From contig NC_030816.1 in assembly GCF_001704415.2 (NCBI RefSeq), positions 81,718,713 to 81,782,712 of the forward strand: DNA of 64,000 nt. Direction: 5' to 3'. The stretch's first letter is position 1. Each line of letters begins with the position of its first letter. This stretch comes from Capra hircus (Eukaryota > Chordata > Mammalia > Artiodactyla > Bovidae). A program made the position numbers and the translations under genes. Positions 56,501 to 60,970 of this stretch are shown here, piece by piece. Under the pieces are notes generated by a model. It did no database searches and had not been told where the DNA came from. It saw nothing but the letters and a program-made list of their open reading frames with translations.

Positions 56501-58396
56501 TTCACCCCGTGTTATCTCCACCTCAGTCTGTTGGCTGAAGAGGTCACAAAGGATAGCGCAGGTTCTGGAAATGAGGGTGCATTCTGTCCCTTGACAGTCG
56601 GAGCTGCAAACCATTTGTGTAGTCTACCACAGACCAGTCAACAGAAGGAAATTACAAAATCTTGGCATTCTGTTTCTCTCTCTCTGATCAATTATTGTTG
56701 AAGTTTGATTTTTCTCATTTTTAAATTATATCCTTTTCTGGCATAAAGAGAAAGCTTAAGAATTTGAAATTTTTAACAGCGTTAGCCCCATGGGAATGAA
56801 AAGGTTAATGGGTTAATATTAATTACTTTTTTTATGGATAACAATTCCCAGAGCCAAGTTTCTGCAGGAAATTCCAACTATACTCTTTTTTTTTTTTTTA
56901 AACCTTTTTGAGGATGTTGGTGGAGGATGGCTGGAAGGAAGAAACAGCAAAGGAGAACGAGGGCTTGTTCCAACAGACTATGTTGAGGTAAGAATTTATT
57001 CTTGTTTATTAATTAAACCTGGTCTTTGTCATATGCGTTTTTACGAATTATCAACTTAAAGGACAAGAATGAAAGATAACTTTATGTTTAATGAAAAAAT
57101 TCCATTGTAAAAATAATGCTTGCTGGTTATATAAAATGTAGAAAATTCACTGAAGTAGAACCGAGAAGAAATATTACCTACAGACTTACACGCCAAAGAG
57201 TGACTCCAAATGCTTAGCTGAAGTTCCTTCCAAGGATAGCAGCTTTTAGTTGTTCTGAATAAGAGTCTCTGTTTTTCCATTGCTGACACTGTCGTAGCTG
57301 CTGCCTACCATACTGTGTACTGTAGAGTGGACTCACAGGGTTTAAGCAGCAGACTCTAAGGTCACTGTCTCCTCCCTGTGCTAATCTATGGCCTCTCCGT
57401 CAGTTCCTTCTCCCATTCTCCAAGGCCCAGGGTCTGGAGTGAGCTGTTGCCGGGTATAAGCTCTGTAGTGATAAATGGCAAGGATGCTGTGGGGACACAC
57501 CCCACCCAGCTGACCAAGGCTCTCTGAGTCAGCCTCGCGGCGCCCCCTGCTGGCTGTCTGTAGGTCACGAGAACGGAGCGCTGGGTCCATGGTGAGCCTG
57601 CTTCTCTCATCCCGGGTGACAGCAAGAAACTGAGGCTGCCTGGTAGCCTGTGAGTAAAACTGGAGTGTAGCTCAGGAGCAGAGTTGCCTTGGGTTCCCGT
57701 CCAGTAGAGAGAGCACGTGCCCTGGGAGGGTGTGTGCTGGGCACTGCCTGCAAAATGGGAAGGCTGGCTGTTTTCCTGACTGAGTTCAGTGGGGAATTTT
57801 GAGCGCTCCAGAGAATACTGATGATATTGCTGAAATGTTGGGTTGGCCAGAAAGTTTGTTTGGGTTTTTCTAGAATGTCTTTTCTGGAAAAACCTGAATG
57901 AACTCTTTGGCCAGCCCGACATGTGCACGGGCAGGCACCCCACCTTTCCAGACCCTATCAGAGGATTCACAGATCCCGAACCCAACCCACGCGTCTCATG
58001 TTATGTTTGACCTCTGTACACCGTGCATTTAGCATCCTAAAAACTGACAAGAATGAGAAAAATGTGATAAGCTGATCCTGGTATTAGTTGTGTTTTTCTA
58101 AAGAATTCTGCACACTTGCAGAAAGGAATCGTTAGGGCAGTTGTTCTTGAGTTCATACCTTTTAAGAATAGAAACCTTTTGATAGTTCTTACTTGCCATC
58201 AGGGATTCTACCTCAGAAATAACTCTATAGTCTATGAAAGTAAGTAACTGTGGTCCTTCCTTATGTTCAGATTTTGCCGAGTGATGGAAAAGATCAGTTT
58301 GCTTGTGGAAATTCAGTGGCTGACCAAGCCTTCCTTGACTCCCTGTCAGCAAGTACAGCCCAAGCCAATGCATCGGCCACCAACAGCAGCAACCAG
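14517..58396 (+). CDS. SNX9: Sorting nexin-9, first four coding exons (5' partial gene)
   Basis: SNX9 is a peripheral membrane protein with SH3, PX and BAR domains. In clathrin-mediated endocytosis and macropinocytosis it links membrane curvature to dynamin and to N-WASP/Arp2/3 actin assembly. Joining 14517-14528, 52441-52527, 56913-56987 and 58271-58396 gives 300 nt with no stop: 100 residues beginning MATKARVMYDF. Residues about 1-62 form the SH3 domain: YDF at 9-11, the acidic RT loop around 13-20, W39 after GGG, and the closing P53 and Y56. Residues 63-100 start the polar linker that binds AP-2 and clathrin in the full protein. Every junction has GT/AG signals and is phase 0. Compared with human SNX9 as I remember it, only a few residues differ (for example S12 and S45). 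The window ends inside intron 4, so the remaining roughly 495 residues are absent. The assignment is secure; SNX18 and SNX33 have different SH3 sequences. Confidence 0.96.
15033..15805. other. SNX9 intron 1 start, no repeat recognised
   Basis: It contains a 21-nt A-run (15252-15272) and a T-run near 15139, but no coding frame or element I can name. Intron-proximal sequence next to CpG islands often carries regulatory sites; none is specifically identifiable. Confidence 0.5.
15812..15917 (-). mobile_element. Bov-tA SINE with internal deletion, minus strand
   Basis: The two ends (GAAGTTGCTCAGTCGTGTCC and CTGAGCCACCAGGGAAG) are joined with about 100 nt of the centre missing. TGAAATAATT flanks at 15802-15811 and 15922-15931. 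Confidence 0.82.
15965..16174 (+). mobile_element. Bov-tA SINE
   Basis: Full-length, with tRNA-like TGGGTTCGATCCCTGGG. CTCTATCTT at 15956-15964 and 16175-16183 is the target duplication. Confidence 0.88.
16526..16622 (-). mobile_element. Bov-A/Bov-tA body fragment, minus strand
   Basis: GCTCAGTTGCGTCCTGCTCT through AGGCAAGAATACTGGAGTGG; the tRNA-like head is absent. Confidence 0.75.
16625..17770. other. Intron 1 DNA, nothing recognised
   Basis: AT-rich with no supported gene, RNA or repeat family. Confidence 0.5.
17776..18247 (-). mobile_element. Bov-tA SINE, minus strand, split by a Bov-A2
   Basis: Bov-tA pieces at 17776-17824 and about 18096-18247 are separated by a Bov-A2 in the opposite direction. 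The interrupted site AGACTGTAGCCC appears on both sides. Confidence 0.88.
17825..18095 (+). mobile_element. Bov-A2 dimeric SINE nested in a Bov-tA
   Basis: Full dimer ending in a CAG-type tail, with the 12-bp duplication AGACTGTAGCCC at 17813-17824 and 18096-18107, showing that it is younger than its host SINE. Confidence 0.92.
18627..18836 (+). mobile_element. Bov-tA SINE, well preserved
   Basis: It has GCTTCCCTGGTGGCTCAGAT as head, GGGTTCAATCCCTGGGTTGG as B-box-like part, and a Bov-A body close to consensus. Confidence 0.9.
19045..19370 (+). mobile_element. L2 LINE 3' fragment
   Basis: Features are typical of the L2 distal region: GTTCCTCTTTTCTGGAATGC, then CATCTGTGTATCTTCTATAT and ACAGACCAGGCTCTTAGTAA. 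Diverged. Confidence 0.6.
19690..20270 (-). mobile_element. LINE-1 fragment, antisense, diverged
   Basis: It follows the antisense L1 ORF2 order: CATTATGATCAGGGAATCTG, ACAGAGATGTTAAAATGGTG, then CAGGTGAATTGGACCTTTTA and TTATTATGAAGTGACCC. No open frame. Confidence 0.6.
20440..22490 (-). mobile_element. BovB LINE, about 2 kb, 5'-truncated
   Basis: The minus strand carries the 3' end and most of the reverse transcriptase. GVRQGCILSPCLFNLYAEYI (RT motif B) is readable at about 21300-21390. RT N-terminal text (AFLSDQCKEIEENNRMGKTR, TEAEDIKKRWQEDTEELYKK) is at 21630-22244. The end of the endonuclease region (NQIPYDYTVEVRNRFKGL) is at about 22403-22480. Several frameshifts and stops break it, so it cannot encode an active enzyme. 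The left terminus is altered from consensus. Confidence 0.93.
22490..22597 (-). mobile_element. Tigger-like DNA transposon end
   Basis: On the minus strand, ACAAGCATACCTCCTTTTAT followed by GCATTATTGCACTTTTCAGA and TACCAATTGAAGG resembles the terminal region of Tigger-type (pogo superfamily) elements. It abuts the BovB truncation point. Named from memory; moderate-to-low confidence. Confidence 0.4.
22960..23580 (-). mobile_element. LINE-1 antisense fragment split by a MER5A
   Basis: TTCTAGGTACAGAGTTCTGT and ACTGCTCAGAAGTCAGC follow the antisense L1 order on the left of the MER5A. TTGCCTCTTCTGTTCTCTCT and GGAACCCTAATTAGCATG continue on the right. Confidence 0.55.
23245..23445 (+). mobile_element. 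MER5A (hAT-Charlie MITE)
   Basis: AACTTTCTGTGATGATGGAA, TGTTCTACATTGGTGCAGTC and ATAGTCACATGTGGCTACTA match the ordered blocks of MER5A. No transposase, as expected for this non-autonomous element. Confidence 0.75.
23621..23823 (-). mobile_element. Bov-tA SINE, minus strand
   Basis: GGCTAAGTCGTGTCCGACTC body at the left; TGCACTGGCAGACGGATTCT and TCACCACTGG head at the right. Confidence 0.85.
23830..24735. other. Intron 1 DNA, nothing recognised
   Basis: No gene or named repeat, except a T-run near 24291-24303 and a short G-run at 24004-24010. Confidence 0.5.
24739..24945 (+). mobile_element. Bov-tA SINE
   Basis: A diverged tRNA-like head (GCTTCCTTCCCAGGTGGTGT) is followed by a standard body ending AGTCCACCACAACTGAGCAC. 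Confidence 0.82.
24950..25550. other. Intron 1 DNA, nothing recognised
   Basis: AT-rich, no supported feature. Confidence 0.5.
25553..25678 (-). mobile_element. Bov-tA/Bov-A body fragment, minus strand
   Basis: ACTCAGTCGTGTCTGATCTT through GGGTTGCCATTTCCTCTTCC; tRNA-like head absent. Confidence 0.8.
26155..26570 (+). mobile_element. MER20-like hAT MITE, split by a Bov-tA
   Basis: The distal part is clear: GATTCAGGAGGTGGGACCAG, TGATGCTGCTGCTGCTGGTC and GGGGACCACACTTAGAGAAG. The left part before the Bov-tA fits the start of MER20. The site CCCCCACCTG is duplicated around the SINE. Confidence 0.65.
26187..26412 (-). mobile_element. Bov-tA SINE inserted in the MER20-like element
   Basis: Reverse-oriented Bov-tA with CCCCCACCTG at 26177-26186 and 26413-26422 as target duplication. 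Confidence 0.88.
26571..27973. other. Intron 1 DNA, apparently single copy
   Basis: About 1.4 kb with no repeat I can name and no coding frame with splice support. Such repeat-poor stretches are candidates for conserved non-coding sequence, but that cannot be judged here. Confidence 0.45.
27986..28189 (-). mobile_element. Bov-tA SINE with 12-bp target duplication
   Basis: Reverse-oriented and near full length; TTAAATAAGTGA is exact at 27974-27985 and 28190-28201. Confidence 0.92.
28586..28797 (-). mobile_element. Bov-tA SINE, minus strand
   Basis: GTGTTAGTCGCTCAGTCATG at the left, AAACCACCAGGGAAGCCCAT at the right, followed by a short TATG repeat (28797-28813). Confidence 0.88.
29045..29155 (-). 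mobile_element. MIR fragment, minus strand
   Basis: CTGGGTTCAAATCCCAGTCA, then TTACTTTGGAAAGTTCCTTA and TTTTCCTCATCTGTAACATA match the antisense MIR order. Confidence 0.7.
29336..29487 (+). mobile_element. Bov-tA SINE, 3'-truncated
   Basis: Head GGGCTTCCCTGGGGGCTGAG and most of the body are present. It stops at GACAGAGGGGCTGGTGATCC, about 50 nt short of the usual end. Confidence 0.82.
29490..30336. other. Intron 1 DNA with ancient-repeat-like and CT-rich parts
   Basis: 29745-29880 resembles the unnamed ancient repeat also seen near 11265 and 38330. A pyrimidine-rich low-complexity tract spans 30252-30320. Nothing else recognised. Confidence 0.4.
30341..30540 (+). mobile_element. Bov-tA SINE
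   Basis: Head AGGGTTTCTCATGCAGCTCA, B-box-like CAGGTTTGATCCCTGAGTTG and body ending GACGTGACTGAGCATGCATG. Confidence 0.85.
31430..31720. mobile_element. Ancient L1M-type repeat fragment
   Basis: TTTATTTATGAAAATTCCAA, CAATTCCAGACATACTGTCT and a following ATAAATATTTCAGTGTATAC resemble an old L1 3' region. A related sequence is at 50515-50700. Strand and subfamily not settled. Confidence 0.4.
31721..32680. other. Intron 1 DNA, nothing recognised
   Basis: No gene, RNA or named repeat supported. Confidence 0.5.
32685..32897 (+). mobile_element. Bov-tA SINE
   Basis: GGGCTTCCCACGTGGTGCTA head and CAGACACGACTGAAGGGACT end; moderately diverged. Confidence 0.85.
32976..33034. repeat. Short tandem duplication with repeated 12-bp palindrome
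   Basis: The perfect palindrome CTTATTAATAAG occurs at 32984-32995 and 33023-33034. A near copy, CTAATTAATAAG, lies between them. The leading GTGGCACTC/GTGGTACTC is also duplicated. Confidence 0.85.
33598..33835 (+). mobile_element. BovB LINE, isolated 5'-side fragment
   Basis: GTGCCTTCATGGATCACAGC, CCATGCCACTCAGGGCCACC and GAAATGGCAAACCACTCTAG match the BovB segment upstream of the endonuclease. The tail of this region overlaps the right end of the BovB at 56090-56158. No 3' end is attached. Confidence 0.75.
33840..35530. other. Intron 1 DNA, one MIR-like piece, otherwise unrecognised
   Basis: A MIR-like block on the minus strand is at about 34010-34110 (TCCAGCTTTGCTACTTTCTA, GCAAATTAGTCACTCTGGGC). 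No other named element or gene. Confidence 0.45.
35538..35745 (-). mobile_element. Bov-tA SINE, minus strand
   Basis: GTACTCAGTCACTCAGTCGT at the left and the tRNA-like head at the right. CTTAAGTATAGT just upstream and CTTAGGTATAGT just downstream form an 11/12 target duplication. Confidence 0.88.
35803..36259 (+). mobile_element. BovB LINE 3' end
   Basis: Distal ORF text (ESWTVKKAERQRINAF, SILKEISPEYSLEGLMLKLQ) and 3' terminus TAGTGACTGAACAACAACAA. Small deletions disrupt the frame. Confidence 0.88.
36531..36655 (+). mobile_element. CHR-type SINE fragment plus C-run
   Basis: GGGACTTCCTGGTGGTCCAG and GGTTCAATCCCTGGTCAGGG mark the SINE to about 36637. A run of 13 C follows at about 36644-36656. 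Confidence 0.72.
36841..36996 (-). mobile_element. Bov-A2 monomer-length SINE with 12-bp target duplication
   Basis: Only one unit of the usual dimer is present (about 156 nt). It is still flanked by exact TGCTCTGGTTTT at 36829-36840 and 36997-37008, so it inserted at this length. Confidence 0.9.
37332..37412 (-). mobile_element. Short BovB 3'-terminal fragment
   Basis: GTTCAGTTGCTCAGTCATGT and GACTGCAGCACACCAGGCCT are the last roughly 80 nt of BovB. Confidence 0.75.
37533..37735 (+). mobile_element. Bov-tA SINE
   Basis: GCTTCCCAGGTGGCTCAGTG head, GGGTTCGATCCCTGGTTCGG and a standard body. Confidence 0.88.
37891..39050. other. Intron 1 DNA with an unnamed ancient repeat
   Basis: 38330-38620 looks like an old interspersed repeat (CATTCATTCCTTTAATAAAT, GTGTCAGGCGCTGTGCTGAA) shared with 11265 and 29745. 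The rest is unrecognised; an open frame at 38625-38894 has no splice or homology support. Confidence 0.4.
39055..39531 (+). mobile_element. LINE-1 3' end (artiodactyl-type), plus strand
   Basis: The order is typical of L1 3' sequence in ruminants: CAGTGGGATACTGCTCAGCC, AGACTTGTGGTTGCCAGGTT, then ATCCTGTGATAAATCATACT, TAACTGGATCACCTTTCTAT and CAGCTATACTCCAGTAAGAA. Confidence 0.75.
39532..39843. repeat. 62-bp direct duplication flanking a Bov-tA
   Basis: 39532-39593 and 39782-39843 align without gaps, with about 8 mismatches in 62 positions. Both end GGAGTATTTGGGGTT. Confidence 0.85.
39594..39781 (+). mobile_element. Bov-tA SINE with shortened head
   Basis: GGCTTCCCAGGTGGCACGGT joins early to GACCTGGGTTCGATCTCTGG, losing part of the tRNA-like region. 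The body is otherwise full. Confidence 0.85.
39844..41319. other. Intron 1 DNA with one CHR SINE
   Basis: Apart from the CHR SINE at 40036-40149 and a T-run at 40979-40994, no named feature. A moderately GC-rich patch at 40660-40910 has no supported coding frame. Confidence 0.45.
40036..40149 (-). mobile_element. CHR-type SINE fragment, minus strand
   Basis: GTAGGATCTCGGTTCTCGCA and GCATCTCCAGGGAAGTCCC frame a diverged CHR-type SINE. Confidence 0.65.
41380..41564 (-). mobile_element. CHR-type SINE, minus strand
   Basis: CATGGGCTCTTGAGCCGTGG, GCAGTGCATGGACTTAGTTG and GACCAGGGAAGCCC mark the element. Confidence 0.75.
41743..42021 (+). mobile_element. Bov-A2 dimeric SINE
   Basis: GGAGAAGGCGATGGCACCCC through ACTTAGCAGCAGCAG; both units are present and well preserved. 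Confidence 0.9.
42891..43350 (-). mobile_element. BovB LINE 3' end, minus strand
   Basis: CAGTTCAGTTCAGTCGCTCA at the left is the 3' terminus. Read on the minus strand, LWCWRRLLRVPWTARRSN and MVFPVVMYGCESWTVKKAE are intact. 5' truncation is at about 43350. Confidence 0.92.
43645..43770 (-). mobile_element. CHR-type SINE, minus strand
   Basis: GCCCTGCTGTGAGGCTTATG and AACCACTGGGCCTCCAGGGA mark it. Related TTGATT-type sequence on both sides may be the target duplication. Confidence 0.7.
43771..45190. other. Intron 1 DNA, nothing recognised
   Basis: No named repeat or supported gene. Confidence 0.45.
45196..45420 (+). mobile_element. MIR SINE, near full length
   Basis: Blocks run in order: AATTGAGCCCTTTATGCCAG, ACTGTTCTGAACACCTTATA, CAAGTTTACAAGGCTGGTGA and a distal CGTGGTCTGGCTCTGAAG. 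Confidence 0.75.
46050..46072 (+). repeat. (CA)n microsatellite
   Basis: About 10 CA units; an imperfect TG-rich stretch also lies at 45865-45902. Confidence 0.9.
46380..46760 (-). mobile_element. L1M-type antisense fragment with poly-T
   Basis: AGAGATGATTCCACATGTGA, CCCTATTTGACTAACCAATC and AACAGAGCTGCAGTTAATAA resemble an old L1 3' region read in antisense. T-runs at 46455-46470 and 46558-46570. Confidence 0.45.
46761..47825. other. Intron 1 DNA, includes a GC-richer patch
   Basis: 47241-47440 is GC-richer than its surroundings and has splice-like edges (see findings). C-run at about 47750-47769, T-run at about 47006-47024. No gene supported. Confidence 0.4.
47830..48640 (-). mobile_element. 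L1M-type antisense fragment
   Basis: CTTGGGATGGTATACCATGG, CATATTGCAAACAGTGCTGC, GAGACTTCTGGATCTAAAGG and GCCCATTTTTCTGGTGGGTT follow the antisense order of an old L1. Confidence 0.5.
48641..49325. other. Intron 1 DNA, nothing recognised
   Basis: No supported gene or named repeat. Confidence 0.45.
49339..49559 (-). mobile_element. Bov-tA SINE with 11-bp target duplication
   Basis: Near-consensus reverse copy; ACTACTGGAAA at 49328-49338 and 49560-49570 flanks it. Confidence 0.9.
49571..50514. other. Intron 1 DNA, nothing recognised
   Basis: No supported gene or named repeat; T-run at 49805-49819. Confidence 0.45.
50515..50700. mobile_element. Ancient L1M-type repeat fragment
   Basis: ATTTTATTATGAAAAATTTC, GCATGTAGAAAAGTTGAACT and GTATTTCAAAGTAAATTAG relate it to the copy at 31430-31720. 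Confidence 0.4.
50920..51238 (-). mobile_element. CHR-type SINE, full length, minus strand
   Basis: The whole element is visible: TTGTTTATTTATTTATATTC tail side, CTTCATTGCTGCATGGGCTT, GCGCAGGCTCCTTGTGGCGG and the tRNA-like CCAGGGATCGAGCCCACCTC end. Confidence 0.82.
51638..51851 (+). mobile_element. Bov-tA SINE upstream of SNX9 exon 2
   Basis: ATGGCTCAGATGGTAAAGCA, GGGTTCGATCCCTGGATCAG and body ending ACACGATTGAGCAACCAACA. It lies 590 nt upstream of exon 2. Confidence 0.88.
51852..52440. other. End of intron 1, unique sequence plus exon 2 acceptor tract
   Basis: No repeat recognised. Pyrimidine-rich stretches at 52371-52392 and about 52420-52436 precede the exon 2 acceptor AG at 52439-52440. 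Confidence 0.55.
52441..52527 (+). CDS. SNX9: SNX9 exon 2 (SH3 domain, N-terminal half)
   Basis: This 87-nt exon encodes residues 5-33, ARVMYDFSAEPGNNELTVNE then GEIITITNP. It holds the first SH3 strands: the ALYDF-type motif, here VMYDF, whose aromatic residues help form the proline-binding pocket, and the acidic RT loop. The acceptor is preceded by a long pyrimidine stretch (about 52371-52392, with further C/T-rich sequence near 52420-52436) and ends CCAATAG. The donor at 52528 is GTAAGA. Both junctions are phase 0, so skipping it would keep the frame but destroy the SH3 fold. Confidence 0.97.
53085..56158 (-). mobile_element. BovB LINE, nearly full length (about 3.07 kb)
   Basis: RTE-clade LINE read on the minus strand from about 56158 to 53085. 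55828-56150 encodes the segment ahead of and starting the endonuclease (CCKEQYCIGTWNGRSMNQGK). 54948-55709 is the EEP-type endonuclease, with GDWNAKVG, TWTSPDGQ, NQIDYI and GSDHELL. 53680-54945 is a 421-codon reverse transcriptase frame with DYAKAFD (motif A), QGCILSPCLFNLYAEY (motif B) and YADD (motif C, DNA 53848-53859). 53225-53593 continues the C-terminal part. These pieces sit in different frames, so at least three frame breaks separate them and the copy is presumably dead. It ends at the standard BovB 3' terminus at 53085. It lies antisense within SNX9 intron 2. Confidence 0.95.
56159..56884. other. Intron 2 remainder, possibly an unnamed ancient repeat
   Basis: 56165-56460 has an old-repeat look (CCAAAGCTTAGTGGCTTAAA, CATCTGGCAACCC) but I cannot name it. 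No other feature before the exon 3 acceptor tract. Confidence 0.35.
56913..56987 (+). CDS. SNX9: SNX9 exon 3 (SH3 domain, C-terminal half)
   Basis: This 75-nt exon encodes residues 34-58, DVGGGWLEGRNSKGERGLVP then TDYVE. It carries the conserved SH3 tryptophan (W39), the G-L-V-P turn and Y56, all part of the ligand-binding surface. The donor at 56988 is GTAAGA. The acceptor reads GAG at 56910-56912, an unfavourable G at -3, backed by a T-rich tract at about 56885-56899. It lies about 750 nt downstream of the BovB in intron 2. Residue 45 is Ser here; I recall Ile in human. Confidence 0.96.
56988..57834. other. Intron 3, first part, nothing recognised
   Basis: A long minus-strand frame at 57386-57985 has no homology I recognise and overlaps the MITE; it is not supported as a gene. 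Confidence 0.45.
57835..57922. mobile_element. Palindromic mariner-type MITE
   Basis: The two arms, each about 35 nt, are imperfect reverse complements: the left starts ATGTTGGGTTGGCCAGAAAG; the right ends TTTGGCCAGCCCGACAT. The GGTTGGCCAAAAAGTT-type terminus is characteristic of artiodactyl mariner MITEs, analogous to MADE1 of primates. No transposase. Confidence 0.75.
58271..58396 (+). CDS. SNX9: SNX9 exon 4 (end of SH3, start of linker)
   Basis: This 126-nt exon encodes residues 59-100, starting ILPSDGKDQFACGNSVADQA and ending NSSNQ. The first residues close the SH3 domain; the rest is Ser/Ala/Asn-rich linker that is disordered in the family. The acceptor is TTCAG at 58266-58270 and the donor at 58397 is GTAAGT, both strong. 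An open frame continues to 58447 past the donor, but it reads through intron sequence and is not coding. The Ala/Ser/Asn-rich tail (residues 87-100) is the part most diverged from human as I remember it. Confidence 0.95.
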
Positions 58397-58946
58397 GTAA
58401 GTCGTGCTCTGCCTCGACAGAGCAAAGCACCGTGTGAGAGCTGGTGATGTGTCAAGCTCTTGCCATTCCCTGAAAGCACGGACAAAATAGCTGTTAGGTG
58501 TGTGTGTGGCATTCTTTTGCTGGGTTCTAACAAAGACCTTGCCTCTTAAGCCTGCTGCAGACTATTTTTATAGCGTTGATTATTAGTGAGAAGGCAGGGT
58601 GTTCATTGAGAGTTGCTAGTAAAAGTCTGGCATGTTGAACACAGACCCGATAAACTGGGAATATCCTTGCAAGCGAGGGCGAGGAAGGAAAAGGGTCCTC
58701 TGGGGTCAGTGTCAGAACTCTGGCTGGAACAGGACACGACTCTGTGGCCGTGGCCCGTGACTTGCGCGTCCAGTGTGAGCCCCCCCTCTTGCGGGTGCAG
58801 CGCACGGGAAGGCAGCTGCAGAGCCAGTAGTTGGTACTCTTACTGTACTGCTTCTGGAAAACTTGGAAAAGCGGGATAATTTGAGAAAAATGTACTGAAA
58901 ATTTAATATTAATTTTAATGAATTTGACCAATTTAGGTGACTACCT
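58397..58946. other. Start of intron 4, nothing recognised
   Basis: No repeat or coding feature supported after the exon 4 donor. Confidence 0.5.
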
Positions 58947-58948
58947 GA

Positions 58949-59299
58949 CTCAGTTCAGTTCAGTCACTCAGTCATGTCTGAATGACTCTTTGTGACCCCA
59001 TGGACTGCAGCACGCCAGGCTTCCCTGTCCATCACCAACTCCTGGAGCTTACTCAAACTCGTGTCCATTGAGTTGGTACTGTCATCCAACCATCTCATCC
59101 TCTGTCGTCCCCTTCTCCTCCTGCCTTCAATCTTTCCCAATATCAAGGCCTTTTCTAATGAATCAGTTCTTCACATCAAGTGGCCAAAGTATTGGAGCTT
59201 GGACAGCAAGGAAATCAAACCAGTCAATCCTAAAGGAAATCAACCCTGAATATTTTTTCAAAGGGCTGATACTGAAGCCGAAGCTCCAGTACTTTGGCC
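58949..59299. mobile_element. BovB 3' end with inverted 5' segment
   Basis: 58949-59200 is a BovB 3' end on the minus strand. 59201-59299 is the next-upstream part of BovB but on the plus strand (GGACAGCAAGGAAATCAAAC ... AAGCTCCAGTACTTTGGCC). The two segments are nearly adjacent in element coordinates. Confidence 0.85.
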
Positions 59300-59747
59300 T
59301 GGTTCAGTTATTGCTAAATGATTATCCAGAGCCAGCGTCAACAAGAAAATTGAGAAGACAGATCTGAAAATGTTACTACTTCCTACCTCTTTAGAAATGA
59401 ATGGGCTTTAGGAGATATCTCTTGATATTTTTAACTACATAAAAGGCTTTAAATAGTGTAAAGGCTAGTAATCATCTCACAGTTATCTGCTTATTTATAT
59501 CTTAACCTTTTAAGAGAGTTTTTCAAAGTACTGTTACTAAATGTTAATTGCCGATTTTATACATTTTAAAATAGCTTTTGTGGACATCCTGAATTACAAA
59601 TTAGTCTGGTTCAGATATTTAAAATTTGGAGGTGAAGTTATCACCATAGTTGAGCATTCTCTTATATGTTGTTAATATATAATACCTGAGAATGTTGGCC
59701 AGTTAAAGTTTACTCAAGATAAAATGTGAAGAAATAGTGGTAAAATC

Positions 59748-59957
59748 TTGTTGTTTAGTCACTAAACTGTATCTGACCCTTTTGTGATCCCATAGACTGC
59801 AGGCTCCTCTGTCCATGGAATCTCTAGGCTAGAGTACTGGAGTGGGTTGCCATTTCCTCCTCCAGGGGATCGTCCCAACCCAGGGATCAAATTCATATCT
59901 CCTGCGTCTCCTACATTGGCAGGCGGGTTCTTTATCGCTGAGACACCAGGGAAGCCC
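59748..59957 (-). mobile_element. Bov-tA SINE, minus strand
   Basis: TTTAGTCACTAAACTGTATC at the left, GCTGAGACACCAGGGAAGCC at the right; rather diverged. Confidence 0.8.
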
Positions 59958-59979
59958 AGTTAAACGTTACTTGACATTT

Positions 59980-60145
59980 TACCAGGGATTCTTAGCCTGG
60001 GTGCCGTTAACATTTGGGGCCTGACGCTTCCTCGTTGTGATAACCAGCAGCGTCTCTGGCCTGCCGCACCACCTTCACAGCAATCACCAAAACTGTCTCC
60101 AAATGTTGCCAGATGGGCAAAGTCAGCCCAGCTGAGATTCACTGA
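59980..60145. mobile_element. Unassigned MER-type DNA transposon remnant
   Basis: GGGATTCTTAGCCTGGGTGC, ACTGTCTCCAAATGTTGCCA and related blocks resemble a common mammalian MER element (the 'size of a hAT MITE' type). Family not assigned. Confidence 0.35.
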
Positions 60146-60880
60146 TTATACAAAAACACCGGTGAAACCGCATTAGTAAGTAAAGGACAGCATTTCAATA
60201 ACGGGGAATTAAATTGAGATAATCATAAAATAAGTGAAGGAAACAAAACATAGAGCTGTTTATCATATTTTAATTCAGGGACCTACTTCAACCATTAGCT
60301 CAGGGTCGGCTGAAGCAGTTTAACTCATAAACACAAATTTAAAATCAATCTCAAATTTTATTATATTATGAAGAAGATTTCTCACTACTTAAATGTAATA
60401 TAAACTGGTCAGCATAAGTATAATTTTTTTCTTCCAGGTTGGTTGAAAGAAAATATAATCAACTTAATGACGGTTGGGTTTTACTAGTCCAATCTGACAT
60501 TAAATCTAATCAGATCCTTTGAAAGCAAAGACAAACTGAAACCAGGAGTAACAAAATACAGAATACATGACTGTAATTAATTAATCTGAGCATTTGAAAC
60601 TAGAGTAAAAATACTTTTAACAGCCATCTGTGGTCTCAGTTGTCTGGGATATACGGACAATCTAAATGGGCCGAGACTGTGGTATGCTTTACAAATGCTG
60701 TTGTTAATTGGTAGCTTTGGAGAACGTTGCTGTCAGGTTTTTCCATTATTTCATTTTCTGAATGTTGGTTAGAAAATACTATTTTTGTTCCAGGGATATG
60801 ACTCTTGGGCTCTTCTAGTGATTCTGGCGTTGCCTTCTCCCCCGGAGGAGAGTTTGTTTGGAAGCAAGTGTGTCAGAGGA
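60146..60880. other. Intron 4 DNA, nothing recognised
   Basis: AT-rich with no named element or gene. Confidence 0.5.
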
Positions 60881-60882
60881 GG

Positions 60883-60935
60883 GCGTCCCTTGTGGCTCAG
60901 CTGGTAAAGGATCTATCTGCCTGCTGTGCGTCAGA
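60883..60935 (+). mobile_element. Bov-tA head fragment
   Basis: GTCCCTTGTGGCTCAGCTGG then TAAAGGATCTATCTGCCTGC is the tRNA-like start only; the body is lost at the adjacent C-rich tract. Confidence 0.6.
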
Positions 60936-60970
60936 AGGAGCCAGCCCTCTCCTCTGCCCATGGGTCAGGC

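Noticed and set aside
55828..56505. 225-codon minus-strand frame as a gene
   Set aside because: Its C-terminal half is the BovB segment leading into the endonuclease; its N-terminal half is unrelated intron read in the same frame.
57386..57985. 199-codon minus-strand frame in intron 3
   Set aside because: No recognised domain, no splice or promoter context, and it overlaps the MITE; consistent with chance.
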